Assembly (NCBI GenBank): GCA_017514645.1
Contig: JAFWJP010000050.1
Coordinates: forward strand, 1-10,234
Length of the DNA stretch: 10,234 nt
Origin: Solobacterium sp.
GTDB taxonomy: Bacteria > Bacillota_I > Bacilli_A > Erysipelotrichales > Erysipelotrichaceae
Reading direction: 5' to 3'
The notes under the pieces: model-generated
Told to the model about the DNA's origin: nothing
Seen by the model: only the letters and a program-made list of their open reading frames with translations
The model's database searches: none
In this document: one piece after another, positions 6,577 to 10,234 of the stretch
Position numbering within the stretch: the first letter of the stretch is position 1
Layout of the letters: the number at the start of each line of letters is the position of its first letter
Translations under genes and position numbers: made by a program

Positions 6577-7185
6577 ATGGAAAACAACTACGAACTGATT
6601 TATATGAGCCGACAGGGTGATGAGTGGTCCCTGACGGCTCTTTTTGAAGAGTTCAAACCATTCTTTCTGTCTTTGATCGGGGATATCCTGCAGTACAATC
6701 CCCGGTATGCTTCTCTGCGTGAGGACATGATGGAAGAGACAAAGCTGTCTGTTCTGGATGCGCTGGAATACTATAGGGAAGATCAGGATTGTCAGTTTTC
6801 TACGTTTGTTTATCTTCTGGCAAGACGGAGACTGCTGTCCATGGTCCGGTATTACCAGGCAAAGGCGAGAATACCGCTCAGGGAACTGACGGAGGTGGAT
6901 GGTCTGGTCATGGACAACGGAGCTGCCTACGATGTCATCAAGAGCGAGAATGATATGAATGACCCGGTATACTATACACGGTACATGGATGCGTACAGAC
7001 GGTTCCGTACAACAGTAGAGGGTATGCGGGCAGTGGATCAGGAAGTGATCCGGATGTATATGGAAGGTGTCTGCTACAAGGAAGCTGGTGCCAGGCTCGG
7101 CCTGAGTGCCCGTTCCTATGACGGGAGACTGCAGCGGATCAAGAAAAAGATCCGCAGAGCCATCATGGATGACCTGTATCATTGA
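6577..7185 (+). CDS. sigH: RNA polymerase sigma factor, SigH-like (sigma-70 family)
   Basis: A 202-residue sigma factor. Region 2 lies at about 15-95: LTALFEEFKPFF, then DCQFSTFVYLLARRRLLSMV, corresponding to the -10 recognition and core-binding helices. Region 4 lies at about 140-198, with the HTH in YKEAGARLGLSARSYDGRLQ followed by basic IKKKIRRA. Its position between rlmB and rpmG-secE-nusG is that of Bacillus sigH, which directs transition-state and early sporulation genes; the sequence looks diverged, so the regulon may differ. YacP, which normally lies between rlmB and sigH, is absent. The start is fixed by GGAGGA (6567-6572) 4 nt before ATG, 11 nt after the rlmB stop, indicating the same transcript as cysS-mrnC-rlmB. 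Confidence 0.85.
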   Translation: MENNYELIYMSRQGDEWSLTALFEEFKPFFLSLIGDILQYNPRYASLREDMMEETKLSVLDALEYYREDQDCQFSTFVYLLARRRLLSMVRYYQAKARIPLRELTEVDGLVMDNGAAYDVIKSENDMNDPVYYTRYMDAYRRFRTTVEGMRAVDQEVIRMYMEGVCYKEAGARLGLSARSYDGRLQRIKKKIRRAIMDDLYH

Positions 7186-7211
7186 CGGAAAACATAGGTC
7201 TGTGCTACAGT
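7182..7211 (+). promoter_or_regulatory. Candidate promoter for rpmG-secE-nusG
   Basis: TTGACG (7182-7187) overlaps the sigma-gene stop codon. At 18 nt it is followed by TACAGT (7206-7211), preceded by an extended -10 TGC (7203-7205). A start near 7218 leaves a short leader with AGGAG (7225-7229). It would separate the rpmG group from the sigma-factor transcript. Confidence 0.5.
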
Positions 7212-7240
7212 ATTAAAGCATTTTAGGAGCTTTTTTCATT

Positions 7241-7396
7241 ATGGCGAAAGACAACGGAAAAGTCATACTGGTGTGCAGTGTATGCATGTCCAACAACTAT
7301 ACCACCACACACCGGAAAGACAGCGGAAAACGTCTTGAGCTGATGAAGTACTGTCCGAAGTGCGGTAGGAAGACGCTGCACAAAGAAACGCGTTAA
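7241..7396 (+). CDS. rpmG: 50S ribosomal protein L33, zinc-binding form
   Basis: A 51-residue basic protein, the usual L33 length. Two CxxC pairs, CSVC (12-15) and CPKC (38-41), form the zinc ribbon of the C+ type. The core NNYTTTHRK and the C-terminal KTLHKETR match L33. It is a component of the large ribosomal subunit near the E-site. AGGAG (7225-7229) lies 11 nt upstream. The position directly before secE and nusG is standard in Bacillota. Zinc-binding L33 copies are often paired with a zinc-free paralogue elsewhere in the genome; that cannot be seen here. Confidence 0.96.
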   Translation: MAKDNGKVILVCSVCMSNNYTTTHRKDSGKRLELMKYCPKCGRKTLHKETR

Positions 7397-7411
7397 TAAG
7401 GAGGACATCCT

Positions 7412-7597
7412 ATGGATAAAACATTCAGTATCAGCGGTATCCAGAAAGAGATCAAGCGCATCCGCTGGCCGAAGGCCAAGGATACGATGACAAGTACGGC
7501 AGAAGTGATTCTTTATACAGGGTTTTTCGCTCTGTTCTTCGTACTGTGCGATTTTGTAGTGACATTCATTTTGAGATTGATCGGAATAGGAGCCTGA
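7412..7597 (+). CDS. secE: Preprotein translocase subunit SecE
   Basis: A 61-residue protein with the minimal Gram-positive SecE design: a short amphipathic N-terminal helix carrying the conserved EIKRIRWP (13-20), then one transmembrane helix at about 31-57 (VILYTGFFALFFVLCDF). SecE clamps SecY in the SecYEG channel that exports unfolded proteins, including the signal-peptide-bearing products in this window. AAGGAGGA (7398-7405) is a strong Shine-Dalgarno just after the rpmG stop. nusG follows 2 nt after its stop, so the three genes should be co-translated. Confidence 0.95.
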   Translation: MDKTFSISGIQKEIKRIRWPKAKDTMTSTAEVILYTGFFALFFVLCDFVVTFILRLIGIGA

Positions 7598-7599
7598 AG

Positions 7600-8166
7600 A
7601 TGAGCGAAGAGAGAAGAAACGAAGCGGAAGAAAAGCGCTGGTATGTAGTCAATACGTATTCCGGTCATGAGAACCGGGTCAAGGAGAATCTGGAGAGACG
7701 TCTGGAATCCATGGGTATTCAGGACAGTCTGTTCCGTATCCTGGTTGCGGAAGAGCCGGAGATCGAGATCAAGAACGGAAAGAAAGTGGAAAAGATGAAG
7801 AATCTGTTCCCGGGCTATCTGTTCGTTGAGATGATCATGACGGATGAGGCATGGTACGTTGTACGTAATACGCCGGGTGTTACAGGATTCATCGGATCTT
7901 CCGGCGGAGGCGCCAAGCCGTTCCCGGTATCTCCGGATGAGATGGAATCCATCCTGCGGAGAATGGGCAAGAGCGATCAGAAGGTCGTTGTGGACTTCGG
8001 TGTCGGTGATGTTGTAACGATCCTTTCCGGACCGTTCAGCGGACGTGAGGGAACCATCAGCACCATGAATGACCAGGCACAGGTCGCAAGTGTAATGATC
8101 AATCTGTTCGGCCGTATTACGCCGACGGATATCAGTTACAACGATCTGCAGAAGATAGACAACTGA
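7600..8166 (+). CDS. nusG: Transcription termination/antitermination protein NusG
   Basis: A 188-residue protein. The NGN domain at about 12-122 starts RWYVVNTYSGHENRVKENL and contains NLFPGYLFVEM, the surface that contacts the RNA polymerase clamp. The KOW domain at about 133-166 (FGVGDVVTILSGPFSGREG) contacts partners such as ribosomal S10 or Rho. NusG modulates pausing and couples transcription to translation. The start at 7600 has AGGAG (7588-7592) 7 nt upstream; the frame is open back to 7546 but that part overlaps secE. rplK-rplA, which often follow nusG, are absent; a terminator comes instead. Confidence 0.97.
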   Translation: MSEERRNEAEEKRWYVVNTYSGHENRVKENLERRLESMGIQDSLFRILVAEEPEIEIKNGKKVEKMKNLFPGYLFVEMIMTDEAWYVVRNTPGVTGFIGSSGGGAKPFPVSPDEMESILRRMGKSDQKVVVDFGVGDVVTILSGPFSGREGTISTMNDQAQVASVMINLFGRITPTDISYNDLQKIDN

Positions 8167-8188
8167 AGAGAAACGCATTGAGAACAGA

Positions 8189-8214
8189 ACGGTATGGAAA
8201 CCATACCGTTTTTT
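8189..8214 (+). terminator. Intrinsic terminator after nusG
   Basis: ACGGTATGG (8189-8197) pairs perfectly with CCATACCGT (8201-8209) around an AAA loop, followed by a T-run 8209-8214. It lies 22 nt after the nusG stop and ends the rpmG-secE-nusG transcript. Confidence 0.95.
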
Positions 8215-8241
8215 ATGATTCTTAAAAGCAGAATTCCGGAC

Positions 8242-8254
8242 GATACGGTATCAT
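8242..8254 (+). promoter_or_regulatory. Candidate -10 of the GH25 gene, with a small inverted repeat
   Basis: TATCAT (8249-8254, 5 of 6 to consensus) ends 6 nt before the ATG at 8261. No convincing -35 is seen. GATAC-G-GTATC (8242-8252) is an 11-nt inverted repeat overlapping the -10 that could be an operator half or chance. Confidence 0.35.
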
Positions 8255-8260
8255 GAAGCT

Positions 8261-9070
8261 ATGGCACGGCGAAGGAAAAGAAAAATAAGACCGCAGATCA
8301 AGCTGCTCCTGGTCATCATTCTCTTTTTTGTGATGCGTGCGTGTATCCGGTCGATGGATCAGCCATGGAGCGGTACGCAGGAGCCGGTGGATACCTGCCC
8401 GTACACGTATGAACGGTTCACAAACACCGACGGGATCCTGCGCTATGAAGACGATACGTATACCAGTGAGTACGGTATTGACATCAGTTACGCCCAGGGC
8501 GCGATCGACTGGGAAACCGTGAAGAACACCGGTGTGCAGTTTGCCATGATCCGCGTCGGCTACCGGGGATATGAGACCGGTCTTCTGCATGAAGATGACC
8601 AGTTCCGGAACAATATGCGGGGTGCGTACAGGGCCGGGATCCGGACCGGTGCGTATTTCTATACATCGGCGATCTCCGTGGAAGAAGCCGTGGAAGAAGC
8701 GCAGTTCGTGATCGAGCGGCTGAACGGATATTCCATGGTGGGACCGGTGGCGCTGGACATGGAACAGGTAGGACCGACAGACAGAGATCTGTACCTCGGC
8801 AGAGAAGAGCGTACAATCATCGCGGCAGCTTTCCTGAAGACGATCCGCAATGCCGGATACATTCCGGTCGTCTACGCTTCGACAAGCTGGTACGATACCG
8901 AGATCAACATGGACGCTTTGTCCGGTCTGGCCTCCTTCTGGGTAGCGGACTACAGTGACAAACGGGTACCGCTGGACGGTCGTTTTACGATGTGGCAGTA
9001 TTCCCCGGAAGGCTGGGTGGACGGAATCACCGGTCCTGTGGACCAGAATATTCTCATGATAGAGAAATAG
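8261..9070 (+). CDS. Membrane-anchored GH25 lysozyme (N-acetylmuramidase)
   Basis: A 269-residue protein. A basic start (MARRRKRKIR) and a hydrophobic helix at about 14-27 form a signal anchor, so the enzyme should face the cell wall from the membrane. The GH25 barrel spans about 70-265: GIDISYAQGAIDW with Asp74 in the first strand, FAMIRVGYRGY, the TGAYFYTSA strand, the catalytic pair LDMEQ (Asp166, Glu168), WVADYS, and WQYSPEGWVDGITGPVDQN at the end. GH25 enzymes cleave the beta-1,4 bond between N-acetylmuramic acid and N-acetylglucosamine. No wall-binding repeats are present. The start is the first ATG before the anchor; no Shine-Dalgarno is seen, and TATCAT 6 nt upstream suggests a leaderless mRNA. 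An ATG at 8253 is in another frame. Confidence 0.93.
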   Translation: MARRRKRKIRPQIKLLLVIILFFVMRACIRSMDQPWSGTQEPVDTCPYTYERFTNTDGILRYEDDTYTSEYGIDISYAQGAIDWETVKNTGVQFAMIRVGYRGYETGLLHEDDQFRNNMRGAYRAGIRTGAYFYTSAISVEEAVEEAQFVIERLNGYSMVGPVALDMEQVGPTDRDLYLGREERTIIAAAFLKTIRNAGYIPVVYASTSWYDTEINMDALSGLASFWVADYSDKRVPLDGRFTMWQYSPEGWVDGITGPVDQNILMIEK

Positions 9071-9072
9071 AA

Positions 9073-9097
9073 AATGAGCAGGGGCAACATGCTCATT
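9073..9097 (-). terminator. Terminator between convergent GH25 and yigZ genes
   Basis: AATGAGCA (9073-9080) pairs with TGCTCATT (9090-9097) around a 9-nt loop. On the minus strand the stem runs into TTTTCTATTT, a U-rich tail suited to end yigZ transcripts; on the plus strand it is followed by CAATG with no U-tract, so it is weaker for the GH25 gene. The yigZ stop codon lies inside the stem. Confidence 0.6.
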
Positions 9098-9695
9098 CAA
9101 TGTCTCTGTAGGAAATGACAGTCCCGGTACAGACCGGTGTCACCTGTCCTTTGGACAGATCCCGGATGATCGAAGGTACATCCTGTTCCGGGCCGGCTTC
9201 AAAGGTACAGATCACTTCTTCTCCGTAGTCTGCCTGCACATTGGTGAAGGTGCGGTACAGAGCGTTTTCCAGGGTTCCGGCAAGGGAATACGGATACTGC
9301 AGTTTCCAGACTGTATTCTGTATTTCTTCGACTTTCGGTGCATGTGCCAGTACATCTGCCACACAGCCGCCGTATGCCCGGATCAGGCCGCCTGCACCGA
9401 GCTTGATTCCGCCGAACCAGCGTACAACACAGACGCAGATACCGTCCATTCCGCTCTTCTTGATGCTTTCAAGGATCGGAACACCGGCTGTACCTGCCGG
9501 TTCCTTGTTGTCGCTGGAACGCTGGATCGGACCGATGCAGTAGGCGGTACACACATGGGAAGCGTCAGGAAATTCCTCCCGGATCATATCAATGTAGAAC
9601 CGGGCTTTTTCTTCACTGTCACAAGGCATGGCACAGGCGAGAAACCTGGATTTGTTGATGACGGTGAGCTCCCGGTATTCATCCTTGAGTTTCAT
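9093..9695 (-). CDS. yigZ: YigZ/IMPACT (UPF0029) family protein
   Basis: A 200-residue protein of the normal length for bacterial YigZ. The N-terminal UPF0029/Impact domain (about 18-122) carries SHVCTAYCIG, the signature EPAGTAGVPIL (65-75) and VVRWFGGIKLGAGGLIRAY (90-108). The C-terminal DUF1949 ferredoxin-like domain (about 139-194) is followed by a short tail. The bacterial role is not settled; the eukaryotic relative IMPACT regulates the kinase GCN2, and bacterial members are proposed to bind nucleic acids or ribosomes. The start at 9695 gives the family N-terminus (MKLKDEY); the frame stays open far upstream but runs antisense to mutL. TATAAT ends 6 nt before the ATG with no Shine-Dalgarno, suggesting a leaderless mRNA. 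It is divergent from mutL and convergent with the GH25 gene. Confidence 0.92.
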   Translation of the reverse strand: MKLKDEYRELTVINKSRFLACAMPCDSEEKARFYIDMIREEFPDASHVCTAYCIGPIQRSSDNKEPAGTAGVPILESIKKSGMDGICVCVVRWFGGIKLGAGGLIRAYGGCVADVLAHAPKVEEIQNTVWKLQYPYSLAGTLENALYRTFTNVQADYGEEVICTFEAGPEQDVPSIIRDLSKGQVTPVCTGTVISYRDIE

Positions 9696-9701
9696 GGTTT
9701 C

Positions 9702-9731
9702 ATTATAGGGGATTCCTGCCGCTCTGTACAA
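9702..9731 (-). promoter_or_regulatory. Promoter of yigZ, leaderless-type
   Basis: On the minus strand a perfect TATAAT (9707-9702) has TTGTAC (9731-9726) as a weak -35 at 18 nt. The -10 lies 6 nt before the ATG (9695), so transcription should begin at or next to the start codon. Confidence 0.65.
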
Positions 9732-9749
9732 ACGCAGACAGAAACGGCA

Positions 9750-9758
9750 TGGTATAAT
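9750..9758 (+). promoter_or_regulatory. Extended -10 promoter of mutL, leaderless-type
   Basis: TGG directly before TATAAT (9753-9758) forms an extended -10, which can work without a good -35; none is seen at the right spacing. The -10 ends 7 nt before the mutL ATG at 9766. Confidence 0.6.
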
Positions 9759-9765
9759 GCAGTGT

Positions 9766-10234
9766 ATGGGAAGAATCAGATTACTGGATGCACAGACTGC
9801 GAATATGATCGCGGCAGGAGAAGTAGTGGAACGTCCGCAGGGCGTTGTCAAGGAACTGATCGAGAACGCCATTGACGCGGAAAGCACACGGATCGATATC
9901 AGTACGGAAGAAGGCGGACTGACACGGCTGAGCGTACGCGACAACGGAATCGGCATGGACCGGGAAGATGCACTGGCTGCCTTCAAGCGCCATGCGACCA
10001 CCAAGATCCGCCGCCCGAACGATCTCTGGGCAATCACGACGCTCGGATTCCGCGGGGAAGCGCTGCCTTCCATCGCGTCTGTCTCCAAAGTGACCATGAA
10101 TACCAATGATGGTTCATCCGGGACCCGGGTCATCATTGAATACGGCAAGGTGACAGCTGCGGCTGCCTATCCTTGCGAGCAGGGGACGGAGATCACGGTG
10201 GAAGGGCTGTTCTACCGCACGCCTGCCCGCCTGA
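9766..10234 (+). CDS. mutL: DNA mismatch repair protein MutL, N-terminal part (cut by the window end)
   Basis: 156 codons of the N-terminal GHKL ATPase domain are present and the frame continues past the window. Visible motifs: IAAGEVVERP (15-24), motif I ELIENAIDA with Glu33 and Asn34, motif II DNGIGM (59-64), the ATP-lid region FKRHATTKI and TTLGFRGEALPSIASV (91-106), and TEITVEGLFYRTPARL at the end. MutL couples MutS mismatch recognition to strand incision, with ATP binding closing the dimer. The start at 9766 matches the family (MGRIRLLD); an in-frame ATG at 9757 overlaps the -10 and is less likely. No Shine-Dalgarno is seen. mutS, often just upstream in Bacillota, is not here; yigZ lies divergently instead. 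Confidence 0.96.
   Translation, partial: MGRIRLLDAQTANMIAAGEVVERPQGVVKELIENAIDAESTRIDISTEEGGLTRLSVRDNGIGMDREDALAAFKRHATTKIRRPNDLWAITTLGFRGEALPSIASVSKVTMNTNDGSSGTRVIIEYGKVTAAAAYPCEQGTEITVEGLFYRTPARL

Noticed and set aside
8222..9100. Minus-strand open frame (292 codons) antisense to the GH25 gene
   Set aside because: The plus-strand frame carries the GH25 catalytic motifs; the antisense frame is a codon-composition shadow.
9696..10148. N-terminal extension of the yigZ frame antisense to mutL
   Set aside because: The opposite strand encodes conserved MutL ATPase motifs; YigZ proteins start at the MKLKDEY position.
1..10234. CRISPR arrays, tRNA or rRNA genes, phage genes
   Set aside because: No regularly spaced direct repeats, no cloverleaf or rRNA-like conserved segments, and no phage structural or integrase genes were seen.

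Overview
The window reads as chromosomal DNA from a Bacillota (Firmicutes) bacterium of roughly balanced base composition. The core is the Bacillota-type run cysS - mrnC - rlmB - sigH-like sigma factor - rpmG - secE - nusG, headed by a tRNA-Cys-responsive T-box leader. The missing yacP between rlmB and the sigma gene, the absence of rplK/rplA directly after nusG, and the general protein style suggest a lineage such as Erysipelotrichia. That taxonomic call is inference.

Layout. Positions 1-146 are the right end of an IS3-family (IS150-like) insertion sequence: the transposase C-terminus, a strong stem-loop and a terminal inverted repeat. Next comes a minus-strand gene for a secreted CHAP-domain peptidase/amidase (160-906). 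A divergent promoter region follows. From 1013 to 3901 lies a three-gene group that looks co-transcribed: a 782-residue membrane protein with a cytoplasmic HTH domain and an outer RCC1-like propeller plus three FN3-like domains, a 62-residue GYF_2 protein, and a small lipoprotein/membrane protein. This group is the least conventional part of the window.

From about 3905 a T-box riboswitch (specifier UGC, acceptor-binding UGGA) controls cysS. cysS and mrnC overlap by stop/start, as do mrnC and rlmB, and the sigma gene follows closely. A separate promoter at the end of the sigma gene probably drives rpmG-secE-nusG, which ends at a clear hairpin-U-tract terminator (8189-8214). After it come a membrane-anchored GH25 lysozyme, a convergent yigZ/IMPACT-family gene on the minus strand, and the 5' part of mutL, divergent from yigZ and cut by the window end.

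How the genes work together: cysS-mrnC-rlmB serve translation (Cys-tRNA charging, 23S rRNA processing, 23S 2'-O-methylation). rpmG-secE-nusG combine a ribosomal protein, a translocon subunit and a transcription factor. The CHAP and GH25 proteins act on the cell wall, and MutL in mismatch repair.

A cross-cutting pattern is that three genes (CHAP, yigZ, mutL) have an exact TATAAT 6-7 nt before the ATG and no Shine-Dalgarno, and a fourth (GH25) has TATCAT at 6 nt. This suggests leaderless transcripts, whereas the housekeeping operon genes mostly use ordinary Shine-Dalgarno starts.
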